Below, one piece after another: positions 22,618-33,006 of a stretch of DNA of 64,000 bases. The DNA comes from Gordionus sp. m RMFG-2023. Taxonomy: Eukaryota; Nematomorpha; Gordioida; Chordodea; Parachordodidae. Under the pieces are notes generated by a model. That model worked only from the letters and a program-made list of their open reading frames with translations. It searched no databases and had not been told where the DNA came from. Position 1 is the stretch's first letter. Each line of letters opens with the position of its first letter. The translations under genes and the position numbers were made by a program. Location: the NCBI RefSeq assembly GCF_954871325.1, contig NC_088775.1:89257561-89321560 (forward strand), given 5' to 3'.

Positions 22618-24123
22618 ATGGAAGAACAGCACCAACTTTGTTCTAACTCTTCAACGTTAGGAATACTACTCGGAAGTCACGATATAAATAGGTTTATTAG
22701 AATTTTCTCCATACCTATTTTGATTGCTGGACTCGTTGGAAATTTATTCGGAGTAATTACGGTATATGATACAGCCGTAATCATTGATTTGTGCGCTCGC
22801 ATCAAGGTTTTCATTAAAAGGGCGAAGAATTTGTTGATAATTAAAACCATAAAGCGATCAGCTGAAAAATGGTTTTGTACACAATCGTCGAATGGAGTTA
22901 TCTCGTCTTCGGATCCTCAAAATTCGGTGTCAATAAATACAGGGTGTGGTAATTGTAGCGCATTCTCCTTTAAAAGAGTAAAGGGTAATTTTAACGTTAA
23001 TCGGTATTTGTTAAAGTGGTTTTTCCTAATAAATTTTGTGAATGTTTTGGGCTTGATAATTTTACCCTTGATCAAAATTTACGCGAATGAGCATCCAGAG
23101 AATCCTATCTGGTATTCTAAAAGTTGGAAATCGTATTTGGCACATTATCATCATCCCATAAGGAAATCATTGTTAAATTTTGGTTTCTCCATTTATTTAC
23201 TCTTCTTCGCTAATCAGCTGGTTGCGGTTGTATACCCGTTCAACTATAACCTGTTAGTGGATATAAAAAAAGTCAGAATTGCTATGCTCTTGAGTCTCAC
23301 GTACTCGATCATATGGTATTTCCCTACTTACAAACGGTTTACTTTGCATAAAACAAAATTATGTACAACCCCGATGATAGGAGGAAATAAAATTTACTCA
23401 GAAAATTATTATATCTATTATTATCAATTTCGAACCCTCAAGCCTCAATATACCCGTTCTAGGCATCTGTGGATAACTTACCAAATTTGCAGGGAAGTTT
23501 TTGCTGTGCTAATTCCCTTTTCCCTGATGATTATCTGCAAAATTATACTTATCAAGAGAGGTATAAAAGTTGCCGATAATATTTATAAATCAATCAATAG
23601 TAAGCATCTTATAAATATGTCTACTAACGAAACTGATAAAAATAAGGCTGTCAATATAAAAAATTCTAATTCTAATTTTATCGATTTAATTGGGAATGAT
23701 CCCACCCTTACTCAAAATCATGATTTAACTGAGGTTGGATCAAAGCCAACCGATGTTCTAAGTAAAGGAGTCATCAGTATATTACTAAATATCGAATCTT
23801 CTGGAATGAATATCTCTAATAGAAGGCACTCCAAAAAGTTATTCGAAAATAAGCAACACGTAAAAACATTAACCATCTTAACATTTCAGGTTATATTTCT
23901 TCTGCTACCAAAATCGGTCTTTCAAATGGTAGTAGATATTTTGGTGGCAAAGTATTCTAATCAAGTTCTAATTAATATTTATATCATTTTGATAATGTTA
24001 GAATATATATATTTTGGTTGTACCTTTTATTTTAACTTATTATTCAATTCCAATTACAGAAGAATGGTCATCGAAAAATTGAAGATATACACGAAACATT
24101 TTAAACAAAACTTTCAAAATTAA
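22618..24123 (+). CDS. Rhodopsin-like seven-helix receptor, intronless, unassigned subfamily (paralogue 1)
   Basis: A 501-aa membrane protein. The ATG at 22618 is chosen because the paralogue starts at the same residue (MEEQHQLC); an upstream TTG would add six residues. Seven hydrophobic segments lie at about 27-52 (with the helix 1 GN motif, GLVGNLFGV), 129-154, 181-206, 220-237, 287-312, 416-443 and 450-477. NQLVAVVYPFNY after helix 3 takes the place of the usual DRY-xAV-xxP motif, and helix 7 ends YFNLLFNSNYRR. N-terminal Asn residues (SNSS) could be glycosylated. The first intracellular loop is unusually long (about 70 residues, Ser-rich), and the third (about 100 residues) is Asn/Ser-rich. 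Helix 3 lacks the usual cysteine. It looks like a lineage-specific class A, perhaps peptide, receptor; the ligand is unknown. There is no intron. Confidence 0.75.
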   Translation: MEEQHQLCSNSSTLGILLGSHDINRFIRIFSIPILIAGLVGNLFGVITVYDTAVIIDLCARIKVFIKRAKNLLIIKTIKRSAEKWFCTQSSNGVISSSDPQNSVSINTGCGNCSAFSFKRVKGNFNVNRYLLKWFFLINFVNVLGLIILPLIKIYANEHPENPIWYSKSWKSYLAHYHHPIRKSLLNFGFSIYLLFFANQLVAVVYPFNYNLLVDIKKVRIAMLLSLTYSIIWYFPTYKRFTLHKTKLCTTPMIGGNKIYSENYYIYYYQFRTLKPQYTRSRHLWITYQICREVFAVLIPFSLMIICKIILIKRGIKVADNIYKSINSKHLINMSTNETDKNKAVNIKNSNSNFIDLIGNDPTLTQNHDLTEVGSKPTDVLSKGVISILLNIESSGMNISNRRHSKKLFENKQHVKTLTILTFQVIFLLLPKSVFQMVVDILVAKYSNQVLINIYIILIMLEYIYFGCTFYFNLLFNSNYRRMVIEKLKIYTKHFKQNFQN

Positions 24124-24484
24124 AAATTTTTGAGAATATATTCGTCGTCATTAATAAAATCATATTAAAGTCATTTAATTATACTGCCACATTATTATCA
24201 ATTTTTTTCACAATGTTTTTTTGTTGTGTCTTTTATACAAAATGTAACTAAATACACAAAATATTGTCGTGAATAAATGTAATACCATATAAATGAACAA
24301 AATTATGACAATCTTATATAAAAAAAATTAGTTATTATTATAAGTATTTTACTGTCTCATACACGACTACTTATAAAAATGTCGCTGAACTGTAAAACAA
24401 TATATCTTTGGACCTACAGCTTCAGTCTAAGTAACTCTAGAACTGAAATATTCTAATAAAAAAAAGGGTAGAAAAATAGATTTT

Positions 24485-24709
24485 TAAAAAAAAATTTCAG
24501 GCCCGGCTAGGATTTATTTAAAATATATTATATTTATTTTTCATTTTTATAGCTAATAAATGGCGATTTCAAATATATGGTTTTGGCCCGACCGGGATTT
24601 TTTTTTTAAAAAAATTTCAGGCCCGGCCCGGGTATTACGTAAAAAAATTAAAATATGGCCCAGCCCTAAATCCGGGCCGGGCTTTGGGGCCGAACCTGCA
24701 GGTCTCTGA
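24485..24709. mobile_element. MITE family B, left end unclear
   Basis: The right end reads CCTGCAGGTCTCTG at 24696-24709, preceded by GC-rich blocks (GGGCCGGGC, GGCCCGGCCCGGG) spaced by AT-rich sequence. The matching left terminus was not found, so the start is approximate. Confidence 0.55.
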
Positions 24710-25075
24710 AAATTATAAAGTCTGTCGTGTAAAAAATAAAAAAAATTTTTGAAGATTATTATTACGAAGAATGAATAATGTAATATTTTTATACATATGA
24801 TTTATTGTATAAGGAAAACATCTGTAAAATTTTACGGTGGAGAAAAGATGAGAAACATAAAACAATTTGGGGAAGAAGAATGTAAGTAGATAAATTTTGA
24901 AAGGAAAAATGTTTAGAAATCAGCAAAAAGTTGAAACGTATAAAATAATGATACAAGAGTTATATTAATCGAAAAAAATTGTAGAAACTAAGGTTATGAA
25001 AGAATGAGAGCAAGTAAAGATATTCTTATAGAAAACAGTTGTATGACTAATTCTGAAAATAAGGTTTCTAAGAAG

Positions 25076-25302
25076 TAGTGTTGTAAAAACGTTTCTATTT
25101 GAGCCGATTCTTAAAAAACGACACTGACTCATTATTGTAGCCAGAAAAATATTGTCTAAGCCTCGCGATTTCGCCAATAGATGTCCCAAAACTGTCGTGG
25201 TATCGTTGAGCAATATCTTCAGCCTTGCGTAATATTATTCCAGATTGAATATTGAGTTAGTGGGGTTTTATAAATCGGCTCAAATCTGGCTTGACAACAT
25301 TA
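25076..25302. mobile_element. hAT-type MITE, family A, copy 3
   Basis: Diverged family A element of about 227 bp, from TAGTGTTGTAAAAACG to CTTGACAACATTA. The flanking octamers are CTAAGAAG (25068-25075) and TTAAGAAG (25303-25310), seven of eight matching. The internal CCAGAAAAATATTGTCTAAG block is typical of the family. Confidence 0.75.
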
Positions 25303-25624
25303 TTAAGAAGAAAAGGAAAGAAGAAGAAACTAATAATTAAAGATTGAAAGAGATCTTTGAATATTGAAACATCGAAATGAGATGAATAAAGATGGACAAT
25401 AAGATTTACCAAATATTGAATTATAAAGAGAAAAACAAAAGAATGTGTAAATTTAGGTGAAATTAAACCATAACAAAATTTTTTGGTTAGGCTTAAATGA
25501 GAAGAGAAATAAAGAAAGAACGCGATTTAAAAAAGGATAGATGGCTGAGAAAGAAAAAGAGATTTCTAAGGATCATAAAGATATTAATCAGGGTTGAGTA
25601 TTTCATCGGTTAAATACGTTTCGA

Positions 25625-25885
25625 TCAATTGACCGAATCTGATTTTACCTGAAATTTATTCCAGCATGTTTAGAATACCAACATATCTTACGAAATGTAG
25701 ATAATTTTTCCGTTGACTTTTGAGTCATTTATGATTTATATGAATTATCCATGGAAAAAAACTAATATAAAATTGTATTAAGCTTTTCAAAAGTTCTTGA
25801 CGGAATTATCTGGGCTATTCCGAACATGATGAAGTACATTTCCTGTAGAATCAGATTTATAAATTTGTGAAAAAAATAACACATT
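25625..25885. mobile_element. Palindromic MITE family C, copy 3
   Basis: The left half contains AATCTGATTTTACCTGAAAT and the right half CCTGTAGAATCAGATTT, with ATTCCAGCATGTTTAGAATA inside the left arm. It matches the elements at 18850 and 48868. Confidence 0.55.
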
Positions 25886-26000
25886 GTCCGCTAACATATA
25901 TAATAATAAAATGGAACTATAATATTAATTTTATAATATATATATTTTTAACAGTCATTGTCATTCAATAACTAAATGATTAGCTCTCCATGGCAGAGTC

Positions 26001-26092
26001 TTATAGTGCTCACAAATCGAACGTTTTAACGCAATGCATTATTCGTGTTTTGAAACGCTGCGTTCGAAACGTTCAATTTGTGCATACTATAA
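26001..26092. mobile_element. 92-bp palindromic element
   Basis: Inverted ends TTATAGTGCTCACAAATCGA and its imperfect inverse (TTCAATTTGTGCATACTATAA) surround about 35 bp. A partial copy (CGCTCAATTTGTGCGCACTA) lies at 51831-51850. The 61-codon frame over this element is an artefact of the palindrome. Confidence 0.55.
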
Positions 26093-26560
26093 TTCTTTTT
26101 TCTTATTCAATATTAACATTTTCTTTTATTTTAAATTTCCTTGTTGTCAAGATCTTCAATCGACTTCTGTTTTAGTTAAAGAATATTAACCCAAATCGAG
26201 CAATTTCTTTCTAAAGAAGAAGTAGAACTAACAATTGTTAATGAAATGCCACTTATCTTAAAGGTCTCCTTCAGATAAAATAAATCACCCTCATCATTAC
26301 CAAAATTGATTTAAAAAAAAATATATATAAATTTTTAAATATAAAAAAATATTTTAAAAGACGCCATCTAACGGGTGTATTTTTATTATATAAATTTTCA
26401 AATATAAAGAAATTATAAAATATTATTTTAGTTTATAATAGTGGTTGAATTTAAAATACCTTATAATTCATTTAATTATAACATATATTTAATTTAGAGT
26501 AACTTTATAGAAGAACCCTGAACATCGAATATTAAGGAATAAAGAAATTTAGTATATAAC

Positions 26561-26863
26561 TGTTGATTAGTCTTATATTTTAAATTTGAATATTTATTTA
26601 TTTTTAAAATATATTAGCGTTATATCATTTGAATATCTTATATTATTTAAATTGATTGTTCAATTAACTTTGTTTTGAATATTTATTTATTTTTAAAATA
26701 TATTAACGTTATATCATTTGAATATCTTATATTATTTAAATTGATTGTTCAATTAACTTTGTTTGATATTTTTTGTACAAATAGATTGTGATAGAAAAAA
26801 GTAGTTAGTTAATAAAATTTAAATTTATACTACTAAAACAAATTTGCTTAACCCTACTTAAAA
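26561..26863 (+). repeat. 5' LTR with internal duplication
   Basis: It starts TGTTGATTAGTC and ends CCCTACTTAAAA. A segment of about 90 bp (starting TTGAATATTTATTTATTTT) is present twice in tandem here but only once in the 3' LTR, so this LTR is 303 bp against 213 bp. A TATA-like ACAAATAGATTG follows the duplication. Confidence 0.85.
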
Positions 26864-26883
26864 TGGTGCCCCGTTTACGGTGG
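26864..26883 (+). promoter_or_regulatory. Candidate primer binding site
   Basis: TGGTGCCCCGTTTACGGTGG follows the 5' LTR directly and begins with the TGG expected for pairing with a tRNA CCA end. The priming tRNA was not identified. Confidence 0.55.
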
Positions 26884-27177
26884 TACGTTTCTTCGTTTTT
26901 TTTTAAAAAAAAATATATAATAAAAGTTTAAAATAGTAAAATTATATCCTTACCTTGAAAATAAAATAATCAAAGAATTTATCCGTTTTTTTCGATTTCT
27001 TTTGTAAAAATAAAAAGTAAAGGAATTACTTATCAAATTCGTCGTTCGATATTGGAGATGATAAAAGGACATATAAAATTTTTTTGACTTTTCTTTTCGA
27101 TAGTCAAAATTTTATCCAAATTTACAAAATTATAAAAGGTAAAAAAAAAAGAAGAGAAAAATAAAAAAAAGAGTAAT

Positions 27178-27462
27178 ATGATAAAAAATAGTTTTTCATC
27201 GGAATCTTTGCATTTCTACGTTATGATGTTTTGTTTTAAAGCTTATAATATACCTCAATGCATAATTATCGATAAAATGTTGAAGGAAATGGGAGGATGT
27301 AATGAACTCTCTAATGTCCGAAATAATAGAATGAATGAAATTGTCTTTTATTTTAAGTCCTTACGAAAAATGATTGATACCTATATGTCTCTAAATGGGA
27401 AGCCCTATGTTTTTGATGAAAATAATTTCATTTTTATATCTTGTGCAATTACGGAATATTAA
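27178..27462 (+). CDS. 94-codon leader ORF of the Ty3 element, unknown
   Basis: An open frame from ATG to stop lies between the primer site and gag. The predicted product contains SESLHFYVMMFCFKAYNIP and ends FIFISCAITEY, and no family was recognised. It could be a translated leader peptide, a captured fragment or chance. About 250 bp downstream, three imperfect units with GAAACTTAGTGGACTAAATC occur in tandem (27738-27900) before gag. Confidence 0.3.
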   Translation: MIKNSFSSESLHFYVMMFCFKAYNIPQCIIIDKMLKEMGGCNELSNVRNNRMNEIVFYFKSLRKMIDTYMSLNGKPYVFDENNFIFISCAITEY

Positions 27463-27989
27463 AATTTAAATATTAAAACTTAAATATCTTTACGCTTTAC
27501 ATATTTGATATACTATATTTGGACATAGAAAAATTTTTATTAGCTATTGTCCCTATATTACGTTATTTTGTAATTTTTCTCGCAATTATAAAAAAAAAAG
27601 TAAAATTTTTTTACGCGCTTAGCAGATCACAGTTTATAGGTTATTAATAAAATTTTCTAACGATATTAAAGTAATATGAAATTCCTTGTGACGAATCAAG
27701 TTTAGATATTTATAGATAATTCAAATTAAAACTTAGTGGACTAAATCCTCTTTACGAATTAGAATTAAATTTTTCACAGACAAATTATATTGAAACTTAG
27801 TGGACTAAATCCTCTTTACGAATTTGAATTAGAATTTTTATAGATAAACTATTGAAACTTAGTGGACCACATTCTCTTGATTAAAATTAAAATTTTTAGA
27901 CAACTTAAATTTGATTTTAATGGACTACAATGTTTTGCTTTTACGATTTTAAAAATTGAAAGTTTACATTATTTAAATAAAATTTTATC

Positions 27990-29086
27990 ATGGACGAAAA
28001 ATTAACTCTTACACACACTCAATATGTTCCTAAATTTCCCAAGTTATCAGGAAAATTATATGAGACTTATCTTAATTTAATTGAAACATACTTTGAGGGA
28101 CATATTGAGTCAGACTCATCTAAAGTTAGGACACTACTATGTAGCTTACCAATTGAGATTGTAGACCAAGTTACGTCTATATGTTCTAAAGCACAGTTAA
28201 AAGACTTTAATATTGTTTTTGGTAAATTGAAACTAATAATTCCAAGTGAGGACATGAATGTTAATATAAAAAACTTTAACTTAGCGGTACAGGGTGCCGA
28301 TGAGTCCTTCCATACTTTTTATTTTAGGATTTCAAAACTTCATAAAAAATGCGATTTTGATAACGATACAAGAATGATTGAGAAATTAATAACTTGTTCT
28401 TTAAATAATAATATCAGAAGGAAGTTAAATAAACATAAGCACGAAGGCTTAGATAAGATGATGAAATTAGGAGTTGAGTTAGATGGCAGCAATATTAAGC
28501 CGGAGTTAGCGATACAAATTATATAGATAAAAACGAAAATTTTATAAAAAATGATTCTAAAACTTTTAATAGTAAGGGGAATCATAATAATTTTAGGCCA
28601 AGTGATATAAATAGCAAAAACTACCAAAACAGTAATTTCCGAAATAACGAGGGTCACTCTAGAAATTTTAGTAATAATCAATCTTCAAACAACTACAATT
28701 CAAACAATTTTGGTAGGAACAACGCTCGGCAAAATTTTAACTATAATTCAAACAATTTTGGTAGGAACAACGCTTGGCAAGATTTTAACTATAATTCAAA
28801 CAATTACGGTAGGAACAACACTCGGCAAGATTACAATAACAATTCAAACAATTATGGTAGAGGTACTTGGCAAAACAATAATTATAATGTGAGAGACAAT
28901 TCCTGGTCTTATAACAATCAAAGAAATCAGAGTCAATATAATAATCGATATGGTTATCAATATCAATCCTACAATAACAACAATAATGGAGAAAATAATA
29001 TGTGGAAAAATTATAATCAAAATATTAATCAAAGAAAACAATTACAATATAATGACATGAATCAAGTAACATCAATTGTAACATGA
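27990..29086 (+). pseudogene. Ty3/gypsy gag region (frameshifted)
   Basis: The first frame (27990-28526) encodes the capsid-like part: helical, with FHTFYFRISKLHKKC typical of retrotransposon Gag. After a frameshift near 28.51 kb, a second frame runs to 29086. That part is very rich in Asn, Arg, Gln, Trp and Tyr, with repeats of an NNFGRNNAWQDFNYNS-type unit (about 28690-28860). I see no CCHC zinc knuckle, so nucleic-acid binding may rest on the Arg/Asn-rich tail. It is the structural protein of the element. Confidence 0.75.
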
Positions 29087-29331
29087 ACATTGAAGAGATT
29101 GTTGAAAAAAAAAATGACCCTACACAAAATAATAATGGTAGTGATTTTAATGTCAACAATTTAATTGAGTTTAAACTTAATGATAATGCGTTCATGACTA
29201 CTTTAAAAGTAAATGATGCTACTGTTACTATACAGGTTGATACGGGATCCAAGTTTACGATTATACCTCATGATATGGCTAAACAAATAGGTAGATCTTA
29301 TAAAATCCACTCTACAGCTCACAGCTTATGA
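29083..29331 (+). pseudogene. Ty3/gypsy aspartic protease region
   Basis: A short frame with the catalytic triplet D-T-G in VTIQVDTGSKFTIIP, near 29224-29268. It overlaps the end of the gag frame by four bases. The frame stops at 29329-29331 and the continuation lies in another frame, so the polyprotein is interrupted here. Confidence 0.8.
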
Positions 29332-29398
29332 TGGAAACTTAATTAAAATTATTGGCGTCACTCAAGTTAAAGTAACCTACGAAGGTATCACCAAACAC

Positions 29399-31135
29399 TT
29401 GCAAGCCGTGGTCGTTAAATCTAATAAAAATGCGTTATTAAGACGTATGTGGATTAATGCCTTTAGTAATATTTTGAACAAATTTATAGCAAACATTGAT
29501 ACCAACTATGAAGATGAAATAAAGAAATTAATGAAAGATTGCGAATCTAAACTGACTAAAAAACCGATCAACAAAGGGAGTGTCAAGATATATCTACGTA
29601 ATGACGCCAAACCGAAAATCATACCACCTAGACGGTTACCTTATTCAAAGATAGACGCTGTCACTAGAGAACTTACGAGATGGATAGGAGATGGAGTCAT
29701 TGAGCCGGTAACAGATGTCCGATGGACAAGTCCGATAACCGCTGTCTACAAGGATAATGGGAGCGTTAGGGTTTGCGCCGACTTCAAAGAAACTGTCAAC
29801 CCAGCCCTTGAGGACTTCAGATACCCACTTCCAAGAATAAACGATCTTATCGCTAAGCTCAAGGAAGGGAAGAAGTTCACCAAGATAGATTTCAAGGATG
29901 CGTTCCTACAAATTCCCATCGATGAAACCTGCAGAGACATATTAACTATATCTACACACAGGGGGTACTACCGGTTTACCAGACTTCCTTTTGGGTTAAA
30001 GACTTCATCTGCGATTTTTCAACAAATTATGGATCAAATTTTCGGTGACATGAAAGATGTCGTATTTTATATTGATGATCTACTAATAATGGGAAATAGT
30101 GACGAAGTTCATTTCAACAACATAAAGAAGGTTTTTGAAAGAATACTATCTCATGGCTTAGTGCCTAATTTTGCAAAAAGCCTATTTTTCCAAAAAAGTC
30201 TAAGGTTCTTAGGACACGACATCGACGCCAATGGGATCCACGCCAACCATGACAAGATCGAGGCGATAGTTAAAATGCCGGAACCAAAATCAGCCGCGGA
30301 ATTGTCAACGTTTCTAGGTATGGCCGGTTACTACAGAAAATTTTTGAACAACTTCGCTGAAATAGCTGATCCTTTATACAAGATTGTCAACAAAGAAAAA
30401 TAGGAGTGGAATTTAGAACACTCCAAAAGTTTTGATGATCTAAAGACATTGATTAGTCTTCCTCCAGATTTGACGTACTTTAATCCTGATTTACCTATTG
30501 GAATTGTAACGGATGCATCTAAAAGTGGTTTGGGAGCTGTTTTGTTTCACACTGAAAAAGATGGCAAAGAAAAACCGATAGCTTTTGCATCACGAACTTT
30601 AGCAAAATCCGAAATAAACTATACCAATATTGAGCGTGAAGCTCTGGCCATTATGTTTGCAATCAAGAGATTCCAAGAATACTTGATAGGGACCAAGTTT
30701 ACTATTATAACCGACCACAAGCCATTAATCCATATTTTTACCAAAGGACTGAAAGATAATAGGACCATGTCCTTAAGATTACAAAAATGGAATATAATTT
30801 TGGAAGGTTACGACTTTAACATCAAGTTTAAAGCTGGCAAATATAATGTTGTTCCTGATTGCCTCTCGAGATTACCACAAGTAGGTGTGGATGACGTTAT
30901 TGATGATATCGCGATTATAAATGACATTGGCGATATACCTCTGAGTTTTGACCAAATACGCGATCAAACTTCTAAAGATTCTGAACTATCTCAAGTTATG
31001 AATGACATAAGAAATAATGTGCCTATCCAAAATAAAATTTATAAAAATATTGAATACAAACTAAGTATCATTAAAGATTGTCTGTACAAAAGCGACAAAA
31101 TAATAATTCCATCAAGTCTAAGAAAGAACATCTGA
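29399..31135 (+). pseudogene. Ty3/gypsy reverse transcriptase and RNase H
   Basis: The reverse transcriptase occupies 29399-30403, with LPYSKIDAVTREL, FTKIDFKDAFLQIP (first catalytic Asp), LPFGLKTSSAIFQQ and the YIDDL catalytic box near 30070. LSTFLGMAGYYRKF marks the connection domain. An in-frame TAG at 30401-30403 interrupts it, and the same frame continues through RNase H (30449-31135) with TDASKSGLGAVL, NIEREALAI and ITDHKPL. The frame then shifts before integrase. Apart from the stop, these domains are well preserved, which suggests a fairly young insertion. Confidence 0.92.
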
Positions 31136-32138
31136 AGGCGTTACACGAATATCATTTGGGAGCAGGTAAAATTAAATCCTTAGCCAAAGATTGTATGTGG
31201 TGGTCTGGTATGGTCAACTACATTGATTTGGAAGTCAAAAGTTGCGATGATTGTAATATTTTTCATGACAATCCAAAGAAAATACAAAATCCATGGGTAG
31301 CAGCAACTAAACCATTTGAAAGGATACACATAGATTATGTGCATTTTTTACAAAGAATTGGTTGATAATCGTTGATGCTTACAGTAAATTTCCGGTTATA
31401 GTTCCGGTAAAGAATATTACGACTGAATTCACGTTAAAAGAAATTTATAAAATTATTTCACTATTTGGTATACCTGAAACCATTGTTACAGATAATGGTA
31501 CCAATTTCACGAGCAAAGATTTTGAAAAATTTTGCAGCAATTATAGTATAAAACATGTGCTAACGTCGGCCTACCATCAGCAATCTAATGGACAAGCCGA
31601 ACGCATGGTGAGAACATTTAAAGCTCACATGAAAAGAAATATAAAGATTGACTTAGAAACTGCACTGGATAGATTTTTGTTCAACTATAGAAACACGCCG
31701 AATGACACTACGGAAATTACACCGTCCAAGAGAATGTTTAACCGCGACATTAGAATAAAGTGGGATTTATTAAAACCTTTGGAGGATAAAGTTGATGAAG
31801 TCAACAAATCGTTACCACGAAATTGAACTTTTAATATAGGAGACTATGTTTGGTATAAGAAACAGGGTGATGATACGTGGTGCAAAGGCAGCATCAAGCT
31901 TAAAGAGAGTAACACCATGTTCCAAGTTTATACTGATAAAGGGATAATAAGAAGGCATCTTGATCAGTTAAGGAAAAGAGAATGTTACAACAGTTTAAAA
32001 TATTATGAAATTGACCCTAAGAATTCCTCTAAGGGGGGAAATGTGGACACGAAGAATGAGATTAAGATACCAATTACTAGACCAATAAGAATTAAAAATA
32101 AACCTGATTACTTAAAAGATTACGTGCTTAAAATATAA
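31078..32138 (+). pseudogene. Ty3/gypsy integrase
   Basis: The N-terminal HHCC zinc-binding part lies at about 31130-31260 (LHEYHLGAG, then CDDC). After a frameshift near 31.36 kb the catalytic core runs to 31826, with the D,D,E residues in IIVDAYSKF, VTDNGTNF and GQAERMVR. A TGA at 31824-31826 interrupts the frame, which resumes through a basic C-terminal tail (31917-32138, RRHLDQLRKRE) without a recognisable chromodomain. Enzymatically dead as it stands. Confidence 0.88.
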
Positions 32139-32788
32139 AACGCTAAAAATATAAAACGCTATGTTAACTTAAAAACCTAAAAAATAATATAATAATCATT
32201 ATGATTTATCATCCTTTATTACATATTTTATTATTCCGAAATTTTATTCCAAATTTCGTGCATACTATTCATATATTCGATTTGATCAATTATTCCAAAT
32301 TACATATTTTATTATTCCGAAATTCAAAATCTTATTCATATATTCGATTTGATCAATCCAAATTACATATTTTATTCCGATTTATTCCAAATATTTATAT
32401 TCTGATATTCATTGGATTAATTATTCATTAATTTATGAAATGTGGTAATAACAATTTTGAGAAATTTGATAATAATAATGATTGAGTTTAACAAGCAAGC
32501 TATGTGACAGATTCACGATTCCTAAGGACAACTTACGATAAGGATATCAAGCTTATGATTTTATCAAACCTACGCGATTGATTCAAGCCTACGAAAACGT
32601 ATGGACTCACGCAACTCTAATAAACGATTTTATCAAACCTACGTGATAGAATCAAGCCTACGAGAACATTTGAGACTTATGCGCTAAGTAAGAAGAAAAC
32701 GAGTACAATCGAAACGGGAAAAACTTCTAGGACAACAAGCTCTCGATGACTGGGAGAAGAAGCTTTGTTCTTTGTAGAAGAGGGGGAA
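32139..32788 (+). other. 3' non-coding region of the Ty3 element
   Basis: After the last stop there are about 100 bp of AT-rich direct repeats (32201-32400, ATTCCGAAATT and TATTCGATTTGATCAAT recurring). A richer stretch follows (32500-32760) with repeats of AAACCTACG-type words, then the polypurine tract next to the 3' LTR. No ORF of interest. Confidence 0.6.
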
Positions 32789-33001
32789 TGTTGATTAGTC
32801 TTATATTTTAAATTTGAATATTTATTTATTTTTAAAATATATTAACGTTATATCATTTGAATATCTTATATTATTTAAATTGATTGTTCAATAACTTTGT
32901 TTGATATTTTTTGTATAAATAGATTGTGATAGAAAAAAGAAACTAGTTAATAAAATTTAAATTTATACTACTAAAACAAATTTGCTTAACCCTACTTAAA
33001 A
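32789..33001 (+). repeat. 3' LTR
   Basis: A 213-bp repeat matching the 5' LTR, starting TGTTGATTAGTC and ending CTACTTAAAA, with TATAAATAG as a TATA-like signal. It lacks the second copy of the 90-bp segment found in the 5' LTR. Confidence 0.9.
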
Positions 33002-33006
33002 ATAAC

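Larger units (their letters stand above)
26561..33001 (+). mobile_element. Ty3/gypsy LTR retrotransposon (6.4 kb, broken)
   Basis: A near-complete element bounded by a 5-bp target duplication ATAAC at 26556-26560 and 33002-33006. LTRs lie at 26561-26863 and 32789-33001. A primer-binding-site candidate starts TGGTGCCCCG at 26864, directly after the 5' LTR. A purine tract (AGAAGAGGGGGAA) abuts the 3' LTR. The order gag, protease, reverse transcriptase, RNase H, integrase is that of Ty3/gypsy. Coding is broken by frameshifts near 28.51, 31.13 and 31.36 kb, by in-frame stops at 30401 and 31824, and between protease and reverse transcriptase near 29.33 kb. The gag/protease frame change may be natural. 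Confidence 0.93.

Noticed and set aside
28710-29252. Overlapping ORFs on both strands in the gag tail region
   Set aside because: Frame shadows of the Asn-rich gag repeats.
26561-33001. Endogenous retrovirus with envelope gene
   Set aside because: No env-like frame lies between integrase and the 3' LTR; the last 650 bp are non-coding, so this is a plain Ty3/gypsy retrotransposon.
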